NCBI GenBank assembly: GCA_919901895.1
Contig: CAKKQI010000317.1
Location: 1 to 16,550 of the forward strand
Source of the DNA: Candidatus Brocadiaceae bacterium
GTDB lineage: Bacteria; Planctomycetota; MHYJ01; JACQXL01; CAKKQI01
Length of the DNA: 16,550 bases
Direction: 5' to 3'
Below are positions 6,252 through 13,944 of the stretch, one piece after another. Under the pieces are notes generated by a model. That model was not told where the DNA came from. It saw only the letters and a program-made list of their open reading frames with translations, and did no database searches. The translations under genes were made by a program, and so were the position numbers. Position 1 is the stretch's first letter; the number at the start of each line of letters is the position of its first letter.

Positions 6252-7331
6252 TTATCTGTTTCCCCACCATTCTTGCCATTCAGGAGCGGTTTGAAATTTT
6301 TCACCGGTAATCTGATTAAGAGAATCAATAATAGTTTTAGTTAATTCCTCATCCTGAAACCGAGTGTTGGCAGTCAGGCCTGATGGGGACGGATTATTTA
6401 ATTGTTTGATTAAATCTTCAACGGCCGCCGGGTTTTTAAGTGTTCCGAGTGCCCGGGCCACACATTGCCGGACAAACGGTTCAGGATCGGACAGTGTTTT
6501 TAAAAGAGGGGAAAGACTTTGTTTGTCCGGGAATACCCCAAGAGTCAGCGCCGCCTGGCCGCGCACCTGCCAGTGCGGGCTGGAAGCCAATAATTTTTCT
6601 GTTTCCTTAAACCAGATTAAACTTTGATTGGTAAAATCAGGGGCGGCAAAAATTTTTAAAAAAATCAGCGACAGGTCTAACTGATTCTGCCTGATTAATT
6701 CCTGGATATCAGAACGGGCGAGTTGGTCCATTTCAACCATCGTCAGAGCCAGTTGTTTTTTTATATCAGGATGAATATTTTTTTGTAAAAGAATAGTTTT
6801 TATCGTTGGTAAAGCGGCTGAACCGATAAGATCCAGTTCTTGTCTGACCCGCTTGCATAATTCCGGGTCCCGCTTCAGCGAAACAAACTTGCCGGCTAAG
6901 GCCAGCACCATGTTATCAATTGCTTCCGAACCGAGTTTAATTAAATTTTCCCGGGCCTGGGTCCATTCCTGATAGTCGGCCGAGTCAAATTTTGTCAGGT
7001 AAAATGAAATTTTACCCTGGCGGGCTAACGATTCCCGGGCCGTTCGGGCGATTGATGGGTTGGCGCTTTCGGTTTCTTTCAAGCGGGTTAAAATAGCCGG
7101 GGGTAATGATTTCTCCGACCGCCTCAGTTCACTGCGGGCTTTCGGCCAGTCAAAAGGGTTGTCAGAACTGAATAACAGGAGTTGATTGATGATATGATTT
7201 ACTGATTTTACATCAGTTAGAATCAGCGGTAAAGGTTCTTTGTTTGCCGGGCCGGAATTATTTTTAGCCGGCCCGCCGCAACCAGCCATTGTAAAATTTA
7301 TAATCAATATGAAAATTAGAAAGCGATTCAT
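6252..7331 (-). CDS. HEAT-repeat lipoprotein
   Basis: A 359-residue lipoprotein. The short signal sequence MNRFLIFILIINFTMAGC carries the lipidated cysteine at position 18. Helical repeats follow, most clear near the C-terminus: HWQVRGQAALTLGVF and PFVRQCVARALGTLKNPAAVEDLIKQL have the HEAT/PBS-lyase pattern. The protein ends N-Q-I-T-G-E-K-F...P-E-W-Q-E-W-W, a tail common in planctomycetal HEAT proteins. The start at 7331 is preferred over an ATG 25 codons upstream, because the longer version would bury the lipobox and would translate a hairpin repeat. GGAG lies about ten bases before the chosen ATG. It is probably a membrane-anchored protein-protein interaction scaffold; the partner is unknown. 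Confidence 0.82.
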   Translation of the reverse strand: MNRFLIFILIINFTMAGCGGPAKNNSGPANKEPLPLILTDVKSVNHIINQLLLFSSDNPFDWPKARSELRRSEKSLPPAILTRLKETESANPSIARTARESLARQGKISFYLTKFDSADYQEWTQARENLIKLGSEAIDNMVLALAGKFVSLKRDPELCKRVRQELDLIGSAALPTIKTILLQKNIHPDIKKQLALTMVEMDQLARSDIQELIRQNQLDLSLIFLKIFAAPDFTNQSLIWFKETEKLLASSPHWQVRGQAALTLGVFPDKQSLSPLLKTLSDPEPFVRQCVARALGTLKNPAAVEDLIKQLNNPSPSGLTANTRFQDEELTKTIIDSLNQITGEKFQTAPEWQEWWGNR

Positions 7332-7359
7332 TCGGGTGCATCTCCAATTTCTTGGATCT

Positions 7360-7386
7360 GGGTGCTTAGGCTGAAGCCTAACACCC
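7360..7386. repeat. Hairpin repeat GGGTG..TTAGGCT / AGCCTAACACCC
   Basis: The arms 7360-7372 and 7375-7386 are complementary with a single bulged base around a GA loop. It lies about 30 bases upstream of the HEAT lipoprotein start, in that gene's leader. It is not related in sequence to the other palindromes in the window, so it is another repeat family. Confidence 0.7.
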
Positions 7387-7431
7387 AAAAACGAGCGGCG
7401 CATCAATTCATTCTGTTAGTTGTGAATTACC

Positions 7432-7459
7432 TTGAACTTAATTTTAAAAAAACTATACT
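7432..7459 (+). promoter_or_regulatory. Predicted promoter of the envelope operon
   Basis: TTGAAC (7432-7437) and TATACT (7454-7459) are separated by 16 bases. It points toward the four-gene operon, whose first ATG is about 290 bases downstream. It is the best sigma70-like match seen in the gap. Confidence 0.45.
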
Positions 7460-7498
7460 TTATAGAAGCGGTTTCGTAAGTATATACGCAGGCTACCC

Positions 7499-7528
7499 AT
7501 CCGCTTGAGGCGGATCACCTTTGGCGAT
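7499..7528. repeat. Composite palindrome, inverted copy of 1122-1150
   Basis: ATCCGCTTGAGGCGGAT (7499-7515) is joined to CACCTTTGGCGAT. The reverse complement of 7500-7528 matches 1122-1150 at 25 of 29 positions, so the two-module element occurs in both orientations in this window. Confidence 0.8.
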
Positions 7529-7756
7529 AGGGTGCGTCCGACTTATGAGACCACTGGTAATAGGCAGATACTTTTTGCCGGATAAGTTGTTTAATAGTAT
7601 ATGTCAAAATGTTTGGAAGTGCAAGATAATCTTATATCTTTTAGAAACTGTCGCTGATGAAATTTTTCTTAAATCCGGAACCTATCAAATTACCGGCGTT
7701 TACGGAGCCGCGGCTAATTTTTTCGGCACCTAAAATAAGATAACGGGTGATTAAGT

Positions 7757-9949
7757 ATGCCGCTCTCAGAATTATTAAATCGTTTTACTAAAATCCGCCG
7801 GATGACCAGGTTCGTTTTCCTGATGGACGGCCTGTTACGCTGGTTGATTTCACTTTCGTTAGTGGCCATGGCCACATTTATTCTTGACTGGACTGTTCCG
7901 GATTTGCCGAGGGGTGTGAGACTATTTTTTTCGGGAGGCACTCTGGTCTTAACCGGTTATATATTTTATCGTTATATTTTTTATCCGCTGCGGGCCAGAA
8001 TTAAAGATGATGATATTGCTCTTTGCCTGGAACGTATTTATCCGGATCTTAATGACCGTTTAATCAGTTCGGTTCAATTATCCCGTCCAGCCCCGCCTGG
8101 GACGGGACAGGATTTTAACTCTCCCGAGTTAATCCAGGTTTTGCTGAATGAAACCATTGGACAGACGCAACCGCTGGATTTTCGTAAGGCGCTTAATTAC
8201 CAAAGACAAAAAAAAATGGGTATTTTTACGCTGGTGATAATTTTATTGATGGTCACTTATGCTTTTTTTTATCCCGCTTATGCAGATATTTGGTTTAATC
8301 GCGTTATGGGCGGCAATCAAACCTGGCCCAAAAAAACATTTTTACAGGTAACCGTGAGTAAAAATCCGGTGGCCAAAGGTGAAAACGTAACGGTGAAAGT
8401 GATGACGCTTAAAGGGGCGATTTCTAAAGCCCAACTGTATTATGAATTTGATTCGGGCGAGCCCCGATTATATCGGGGCGAGTCCCGATCCAATCGGGGC
8501 GAGCGGAACTACATCCGGATGAAAAAAATAGAGGAGAGGAATGAGTTTGAGTTTGATTTTCTGAGGGTAACCGATTCTTTCCGTTTTCGGATTAAAGGCG
8601 GAGATGACCTGACCGACTGGCATCGGGTGGAAGCCCTGACGCCGCCGCGGATTGAAAAGATATCGCTTTCGTACAACTATCCTGATTATACGAAATTACC
8701 GGATAGTACTAATGCAGTTGAAGGGTCATCGATCAATGCACCGATTGGGACCGTGGTAGAATTTACCGCTTTCAGCAATATTGAATTAAAATCAGCCCGG
8801 TTGATTTTAGGAAACAAGTCCGTTCCTGATAACGTGGCAGGAACAAGTCAGTCAGGAACCAATTTGAAAATCAATTATGATTCCGGGAAAAAACAATGTG
8901 CTTTAACCGGCGAGATACCCGTTATCGGTGACGGGTTTTATTTATTTTATCTGGTGGCTGAGAATGGGCTGTCCAATATTGAACCGATTAAATATCTCAT
9001 TAAAGCAATTATTGATACTGCGCCGGAAATAAAAATTAATGAACCGGTCTATGAACATAAGTATGTTACGCCGCTGGCCACGGTGCCGTTTACGGCGGTC
9101 ACGGCCGATGACTACGGAATTAATGAAATCAGTTTTAACTATCAATTTATTGCGCCTGATACCCAACCGGTTCAAAAAATAAATTTTAGCCCGGTCCAGA
9201 ACAATGCCGCTTACGGCAGTTTGAAAATTGAATCGCGCGAGAATCTGGAACTGGCTCAGTGGGGCGCGAAAGAAGGAAACGTGATCAAATATTTTTTGGA
9301 GGCCGTTGATAATTGCGCATTTCCCGATACAATCGGGGCAAGCGGCCGGATGCACCGGGCCGCCTCGCATGTTTACCGTTTTACCGTAATCAGCCCTGAA
9401 CAGATGAAGAAGAAAATAGAAGAGATTGAATTGCGGCTTAAAGAAGAAATAAAAAAAAATAAAGAATTCCAGAGTGATTCAATTGGGAAAACAGAAGATT
9501 TTATTAATCTTTTTGCGGATAAAGATAAACTTGAGCCGGCTGAACAGCGCAGTCTGGAAAATGCTGCTTCCGGGCAGCGTCGGATCAGTCAGGGAACAGA
9601 GCGAATCCATCGTGAATTCAATGAAATTATCAAAGATATCGTAATTAATAAATTGTGGGATCAAACCACGGTTGATAAATTAAACGGTCTTAGCCAGATT
9701 TTGAAGGATATCTCACTGGTGAAATCGCCGGTGGCAGCCCAATTATTTGCCCAGGCCGTTTATAATTCTAATCCTGAACAGCGCCGGCAAAAACTGGGCG
9801 AAAGCCGGGAGAAACAAAAAGAAATTTTACAGGACCTGGAAAATATCCTGCTTCAGATGGAAGAATGGGAAGATTACCAGGAAGTCGTGCGCGTCGTGCG
9901 CGAACTTATCCAGAAACAGGAACGGGTTATTAAAGGATTAAAAGAATGA
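7757..9949 (+). CDS. Multi-TM, Ig-like and coiled-coil envelope protein (DUF4175-like)
   Basis: A 730-residue membrane protein, first gene of the operon. Transmembrane helices are at about 25-44, 55-75 and 154-172. Between the last two is the conserved-looking stretch C-L-E-R-I-Y-P-D-L-N-D-R-L-I-S-S-V-Q-L. An extracytoplasmic beta-rich region (about 190-540) follows with Ig-like strands, then a long charged coiled coil (about 550-730). The architecture resembles DUF4175-like proteins of planctomycetes, which are often found with coiled-coil and toroid proteins; function is unknown. Translation may use GGTGAT (7746-7751) as a partial Shine-Dalgarno. Three palindromic repeats are translated in frame: residues about 109-117, 234-249 (GEPRLYRGESRSNRGE) and 522-528. 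Its last codon overlaps an ATG leading into the next gene (ATGA), so the two are probably translationally linked. Confidence 0.78.
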   Translation: MPLSELLNRFTKIRRMTRFVFLMDGLLRWLISLSLVAMATFILDWTVPDLPRGVRLFFSGGTLVLTGYIFYRYIFYPLRARIKDDDIALCLERIYPDLNDRLISSVQLSRPAPPGTGQDFNSPELIQVLLNETIGQTQPLDFRKALNYQRQKKMGIFTLVIILLMVTYAFFYPAYADIWFNRVMGGNQTWPKKTFLQVTVSKNPVAKGENVTVKVMTLKGAISKAQLYYEFDSGEPRLYRGESRSNRGERNYIRMKKIEERNEFEFDFLRVTDSFRFRIKGGDDLTDWHRVEALTPPRIEKISLSYNYPDYTKLPDSTNAVEGSSINAPIGTVVEFTAFSNIELKSARLILGNKSVPDNVAGTSQSGTNLKINYDSGKKQCALTGEIPVIGDGFYLFYLVAENGLSNIEPIKYLIKAIIDTAPEIKINEPVYEHKYVTPLATVPFTAVTADDYGINEISFNYQFIAPDTQPVQKINFSPVQNNAAYGSLKIESRENLELAQWGAKEGNVIKYFLEAVDNCAFPDTIGASGRMHRAASHVYRFTVISPEQMKKKIEEIELRLKEEIKKNKEFQSDSIGKTEDFINLFADKDKLEPAEQRSLENAASGQRRISQGTERIHREFNEIIKDIVINKLWDQTTVDKLNGLSQILKDISLVKSPVAAQLFAQAVYNSNPEQRRQKLGESREKQKEILQDLENILLQMEEWEDYQEVVRVVRELIQKQERVIKGLKE
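8081..8107. repeat. GC-rich palindrome inside the first operon gene
   Basis: TCCCGTCCAG and CTGGGACGGGA are complementary apart from one bulged base. It encodes S-R-P-A-P-P-G-T-G, an unstructured insert after the conserved N-D-R-L-I-S-S-V-Q-L block. Confidence 0.65.
8457..8503. repeat. Tandem 21-bp palindromic repeat inside a CDS
   Basis: Two 21-base units (8457-8477 and 8478-8498) of the form GCGAG-YCCCGAT-N3-ATCGGG, plus a partial third GCGAG. Twenty-one bases is seven codons, so the array reads G-E-P-R-L-Y-R / G-E-S-R-S-N-R / G-E in the protein, lying between beta strands of the Ig-like region. Confidence 0.88.
9322..9338. repeat. TCCCGAT...ATCGGGG palindrome inside a CDS
   Basis: The same core as the 21-base units at 8457-8503 (TCCCGAT, three bases, ATCGGGG), again in frame. 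It encodes P-D-T-I-G in the first operon gene. Confidence 0.7.
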
Positions 9950-9978
9950 TTACTGGTGGTGAGTGGAGGCGAATTCAT

Positions 9979-12900
9979 ATGAGAAAATATTTCCCGTTCA
10001 TTTTAATTCTGGGGTCTATTTGGCTGGTTGAGATGGACCCGCCGCTGGTTACGGCTGAGGCCGAAACCAAAAAAGCGCTGGATGACCAAAAGGAAGCCGA
10101 ACGGGAGTTGAAAAATCTTGAAGCCAAGATGGTCCGAATTGCGGAAAAACTTAAGGAGATCCATCCTTACTACGCGGCCAAACTGCTTCAGGCGCGGGAA
10201 ATGATGAAAAAAGATTTGCTCCTGGAGGATATCCGGGAAATAGTCGTCTTTCTGGAGAACGGGTTAAGCGGCCAGGCCCTTGATAAAACTAATGAGATAA
10301 ACGAATCATTAATCCAACTTCTATCTTTCCTGGAAGATAAAATGGATTCAAGGAATGTGGAAGAAAAAATCAAAAAGTTAGAAGAGTTAATGAAAACGTT
10401 AAAAAATATCCAGGATGAGGAGAAGCAACTTCTCAATGATACGGAAAAATTTAATCTGGAACGTTACGGCGAAATAGACAAATTAAGCCGCGTCCTGGAC
10501 GAACTGCTCCGGGAGCAACAGAAATTAAATGACTTGCTTAAAGGGATGGAATCATCGCCTTTCCGTCAACAACTTGAAAAAGCGTTGGAAAAAATCAGCC
10601 AACTCCGGCAGGCCCAGGCCGGTCTTAAAGAACAAGCCGATCGCCTGGAGCAAGGAGATTTGAAAACGGTCAATGATTTGCTCCGCCGGTTGAATTCGTT
10701 GATTAATCAACAATCCGATATTTTAAAAGAAACCTCAAAAATTCCCAAATCTGAACAGGGGTTGAAAAAAGCGCTGGAACAGATTGACCGGTTGATTGAT
10801 GAGCAGAAGTTGTTAAAAGATACCAATCCCTTAGAGGCGGGTTTTGAAAAAACGTCGGAACGGCAGTTGAAACTAACTGATGAAATTGCCGGCTTGAAAG
10901 AATCGTTAAAGAAATTACCGGTTGACCTTTCGGACCTGACCGAGGGAAAAGGTCCTTTGCCTCAGGCGGAACAGAAGGCGCGCGAGGCCGGGATGAATTT
11001 AGAGGATGAAATTCCCAAAACGGCGGCTGAGGCGCAATCCGAGGCGATTGATAAATTAGAGCGAGCCCGGACGGCGTTAAGTAAAAAACTGGCTGATTTA
11101 TCAGGCGAGCAAGATAAGACTTTAGGCAAATTGGCTCAACAGCAGAACGAATTGGCTGAAGAGTCAGCGCAATTTTCCGGTGATCTTAAAAATTCCAAGA
11201 TGGCTGGTCAACCTGAAACAACTCAGAATGTCCAGTCCGCGGCGCGTCAGATTGATGAATCCGCCCAAACCATGACTCAAGCCAGCGAACAATTATCAAA
11301 CCGGAAGCCGGAAACCGCCCTGGGGGTGGAACAGAAAGCACTGGAAAAACTAAAAGAGGCGCATTCGGCCTTGGCTAAACTGCAATCTCAGTTAGCCGGT
11401 TCAAAAAATGATGACTTTAAAAAACTGGCGGAACAACAATCAGATTTAGCCCGGCAGACGCAGGGATTATCTGAACAACTTGAAAAAATGGCTGAATCCG
11501 TTCCAGAGCAACCGGAAGCAGTGAATGTTCCACAAAGACAAAAAATGCAGAATGCCGTTAATGGAGCGGCTCAGGATACCAAGGAGGCGATTCAGTCTAT
11601 GAATCAGGCCCAAGCCCAGTTGGGGCAGAATAATTTACCCCGTCCGGGCGGGGCGGAAAATAGTCAGCAGGAAGTGGCGGATGCCCTCAAACGGGCTGAA
11701 GAAAAGTTGGCCGATTTAAAAGGCAATTTGGCCGAGCCGGATAAATCGGAAATTTTAAAACAACTGGCCAAACGCCAGGAAGACCTTCAAAAGAAGACCG
11801 GTGAATTAAATAAAAAAATAAATGAGCAGGCCAGGCAGGAACCGCGCGAGCATCTTAAAAACGGGTTAAACCAGGCCGGAACGCATACCGATCAGGCCGG
11901 CGGTGAGATGAAGCAATCTTCCGGTAATATGCAGCAGGGCGCTAAAGCCAATCAGCAGGGGGACCAGGCTTCTGCCCGGCAGCATCAACAGTCGGCTCAA
12001 ACCAGCCAGGAGAAAGCGATGGACGAACTGGCTCAGGCAAAGCAGGAATTAGAGAAAGTTAAGAACCGTGATATGACCGAAGAGGAAAAGCGTCGGTTGG
12101 AAAAATTAGCCCAGCGGCAAAAGGAAATAGAAAAAAAGACGCAGGAACTGGCTCAGGAGTCCGAAAAGTCCGGCGAAAAAACTCCGGCGCAAGATATGAA
12201 AAATGCCGGCCAAAAAATGAATTCCGCTTCCCAGAGCATGGGGCAGGGGCAATCATCTCAGGCGCAGGAAGAAGAAGATGAGGCGTTAAAAGAACTCCAG
12301 CGCGCTTATGAACAACTGGCCCAGAAGTCGGAAGAACTTTCCGCCCAGCAGGCGCTCCGGTTTATAGAAAAATTAGAAAAAATGCTGGCCGAAGTAATGA
12401 ATAAGCAGCAACATATTAACCATGAAACAATCCGGCTGGAAAGCGTTAAACAGAAAGACGAAATGCTTTCCCGGGAAGAACAGATAAATTTGAAAAAACT
12501 GGCCGGGGAACAAAAAGACCTGGGAAGACAAATAGACGAAATCAACCGGAATCTGCTTAAAGAACATTCGGTGGTTTTTTCCTGGGTCTTAAAGACTATT
12601 TTTGACGATATGAACCTTTCCGCCGAACTGATGGAACAGCATAAACGGACCGATGATTACACCCAGGGATTCCAGCGCGATATTGTGGTGAAGTTAAAAG
12701 AATTGCTTGATGCCTTGAAGAAAGAAAAAAAGAAAAAGAAAGCAATGGCTAATAGCGGGGGCGGTGGCGGCGGTGGAAAAATGCCGCTTCTTTCCGATGT
12801 GACGGAGTTAAAGATGCTGAAAATAATGCAGGTAGGTTTGAAGAGAAAAACCGAAGAATTTCAGCAAAAAAATCTTAATGAAAAATTAAATGAGTTTGAC

Positions 12901-13017
12901 CAGTTCCAGAAAATAATCCTCCGCCGTTTGAGCGACGAACAGGGTAACCTGGCTGATTTGCTTGATTCATTCGCCCAGAAATTGGCAAAAGAACAGACCC
13001 GAATGCCGGAAAAGTAG
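9979..13017 (+). CDS. Giant exported coiled-coil protein
   Basis: A 1012-residue protein, second in the operon. A signal peptide (about 1-28, MRKYFPFILILGSIW...) precedes about 850 residues of Gln/Glu/Lys/Ala-rich heptad sequence that must form long coiled coils. A glycine run (S-G7-K, about 929-936) then leads to a C-terminal domain P-L-L-S-D-V-T-E-L-K-M-L-K-I-M-Q...S-D-E-Q-G-N-L-A-D-L. From memory this tail recurs in planctomycetal coiled-coil proteins. The ATG at 9979 is chosen over the overlapping ATG at 9946, because GGAGG (9965-9969) sits nine bases before it and the signal peptide then starts properly. Stop is TAG. Likely a periplasmic structural protein partnering with the coiled coil of the upstream gene; function unknown. 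Confidence 0.8.
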   Translation: MRKYFPFILILGSIWLVEMDPPLVTAEAETKKALDDQKEAERELKNLEAKMVRIAEKLKEIHPYYAAKLLQAREMMKKDLLLEDIREIVVFLENGLSGQALDKTNEINESLIQLLSFLEDKMDSRNVEEKIKKLEELMKTLKNIQDEEKQLLNDTEKFNLERYGEIDKLSRVLDELLREQQKLNDLLKGMESSPFRQQLEKALEKISQLRQAQAGLKEQADRLEQGDLKTVNDLLRRLNSLINQQSDILKETSKIPKSEQGLKKALEQIDRLIDEQKLLKDTNPLEAGFEKTSERQLKLTDEIAGLKESLKKLPVDLSDLTEGKGPLPQAEQKAREAGMNLEDEIPKTAAEAQSEAIDKLERARTALSKKLADLSGEQDKTLGKLAQQQNELAEESAQFSGDLKNSKMAGQPETTQNVQSAARQIDESAQTMTQASEQLSNRKPETALGVEQKALEKLKEAHSALAKLQSQLAGSKNDDFKKLAEQQSDLARQTQGLSEQLEKMAESVPEQPEAVNVPQRQKMQNAVNGAAQDTKEAIQSMNQAQAQLGQNNLPRPGGAENSQQEVADALKRAEEKLADLKGNLAEPDKSEILKQLAKRQEDLQKKTGELNKKINEQARQEPREHLKNGLNQAGTHTDQAGGEMKQSSGNMQQGAKANQQGDQASARQHQQSAQTSQEKAMDELAQAKQELEKVKNRDMTEEEKRRLEKLAQRQKEIEKKTQELAQESEKSGEKTPAQDMKNAGQKMNSASQSMGQGQSSQAQEEEDEALKELQRAYEQLAQKSEELSAQQALRFIEKLEKMLAEVMNKQQHINHETIRLESVKQKDEMLSREEQINLKKLAGEQKDLGRQIDEINRNLLKEHSVVFSWVLKTIFDDMNLSAELMEQHKRTDDYTQGFQRDIVVKLKELLDALKKEKKKKKAMANSGGGGGGGKMPLLSDVTELKMLKIMQVGLKRKTEEFQQKNLNEKLNEFDQFQKIILRRLSDEQGNLADLLDSFAQKLAKEQTRMPEK

Positions 13018-13025
13018 AGGTAGAA

Positions 13026-13033
13026 AAAGGAGG
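13026..13033 (+). promoter_or_regulatory. Strong ribosome binding site that decides a start
   Basis: AAAGGAGG with eight bases to ATG 13042. It fixes the start upstream of the palindromic repeat, so the repeat must be translated unless initiation has moved to a downstream codon. Confidence 0.85.
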
Positions 13034-13041
13034 CACACATT

Positions 13042-13917
13042 ATGGCGGTCCCTATTAAATATACGTACAGGAATTTCAATGTTTGGGATTGCTTCACTAT
13101 CGCTCGCAATGACAAACAACGTAAGCGTGTCATTGCGAGGGGCTTCCCGAAGCAATCTATTTTAACGGGATTAAAGAATTTGAAATGGTTGATTACCGGT
13201 TCCATTAGTTTAATGCTATTATTGAACGCAGTTTTAATAGGGTGGGCTGAAGAGTTTGAGGTAACTCCTTCAGAAGATGATCAATCAACCAAAGAAAAAA
13301 TAACTGATGATGACCTGGACCAACTGGACCGCGAGTTGAAACCAGACCCGGTTGAGGAAGAAGATATTAACGTGATGGAGGTTTTAGAAGGCATCGAGGA
13401 AAAAATGATTGATGCCCAAGATTCGCTTTCTAAAGCCAGCACCTGGAAAGCGGTTAAGGAACAGGAAATGGTTGAAAAGCAAATGGAAAAAATCATTAAA
13501 CAACAGCAGGAGGCGTTAAAGTTGCTTAATAATCTTTTTAAAAAGTCCGGAGATAATCAACAATCGGCTGTTAGCGAAATGGAAAAACTCATTAAAATGG
13601 CCAGGGAGATAGAGGTTCAGTCACAGAGCCAGTCGCAACAGCAGTCCAAACAACAAAAGAAAGAACCGAAACAGCAAAATATGCAGCCCCAGCAGGTTCA
13701 GCAGAAGCCCAATGCCAACCAGCCGGCGACCAAGGCGTATGAAGCCACCGGTTCTTTGCCGCCTCATCTTCAGCGCAGCAGCGACCCGACGGCTAAATGG
13801 GGTGATTTGCCGCCGAAATTAAGAGATGAAATTGTTATTTCCGAAGATGACGATGTTATGTTAGAATACCAGGAACGGCTCCAGCGCTATTTTAAAATCC
13901 TGGCGGAAGAAGAATAA
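13042..13917 (+). CDS. Exported coiled-coil protein with a repeat-encoded N-terminal insert
   Basis: A 291-residue protein, third in the operon, 24 bases after the giant coiled-coil gene. Residues 16-39 (WDCFTIARND...) are encoded entirely by a dispersed palindromic repeat. The hydrophobic signal segment follows (about 48-67, ending G-W-A-E-E), so the repeat has lengthened the n-region of the signal peptide. Then come an acidic stretch, a coiled coil (about 110-190), a Gln-rich linker (about 193-230) and a conserved-looking tail, H-L-Q-R-S-S-D-P-T-A-K-W-G-D-L-P-P-K-L-R-D-E-I...Y-Q-E-R-L-Q-R-Y-F-K. From memory, W-G-x-L-P-x-x-x-R tails of this sort are common in planctomycetal envelope operons. 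Function unknown; whether export tolerates the long n-region is unclear. Confidence 0.75.
   Translation: MAVPIKYTYRNFNVWDCFTIARNDKQRKRVIARGFPKQSILTGLKNLKWLITGSISLMLLLNAVLIGWAEEFEVTPSEDDQSTKEKITDDDLDQLDRELKPDPVEEEDINVMEVLEGIEEKMIDAQDSLSKASTWKAVKEQEMVEKQMEKIIKQQQEALKLLNNLFKKSGDNQQSAVSEMEKLIKMAREIEVQSQSQSQQQSKQQKKEPKQQNMQPQQVQQKPNANQPATKAYEATGSLPPHLQRSSDPTAKWGDLPPKLRDEIVISEDDDVMLEYQERLQRYFKILAEEE
13087..13158. repeat. 72-bp palindromic element inserted in a coding region
   Basis: The ends GATTGCTTC (13087-13095) and GAAGCAATC (13149-13157) are perfectly complementary, as are the inner arms CTCGCAATGACA (13103-13114) and TGTCATTGCGAG (13128-13139). This resembles a widespread bacterial dispersed repeat with ATTGCTTC...CAATGAC cores. 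Seventy-two bases is 24 codons, so the frame is kept. Confidence 0.92.
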
Positions 13918-13944
13918 AAATAAAATTTTTATTGGGAAAATTTT

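Larger units (their letters stand above)
7332..7756. other. Divergent intergenic region
   Basis: This 425-base gap separates the HEAT lipoprotein (minus) from the envelope operon (plus). It contains a hairpin repeat (7360-7386), a promoter candidate on the plus strand (7432-7459) and a composite palindrome (7499-7528). The remaining roughly 225 bases before the operon show no convincing gene; the frame at 7521-7733 has no recognisable protein features and no good ribosome binding site. A long operon leader RNA is possible. Confidence 0.6.

Noticed and set aside
7521..7733. 70-residue frame before the envelope operon
   Set aside because: No ribosome binding site or recognisable feature, and it starts within a repeat.
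12861..13205. Minus-strand frame crossing the junction of two operon genes
   Set aside because: It is antisense to clear coding sequence and includes the palindromic element, which is open on both strands.
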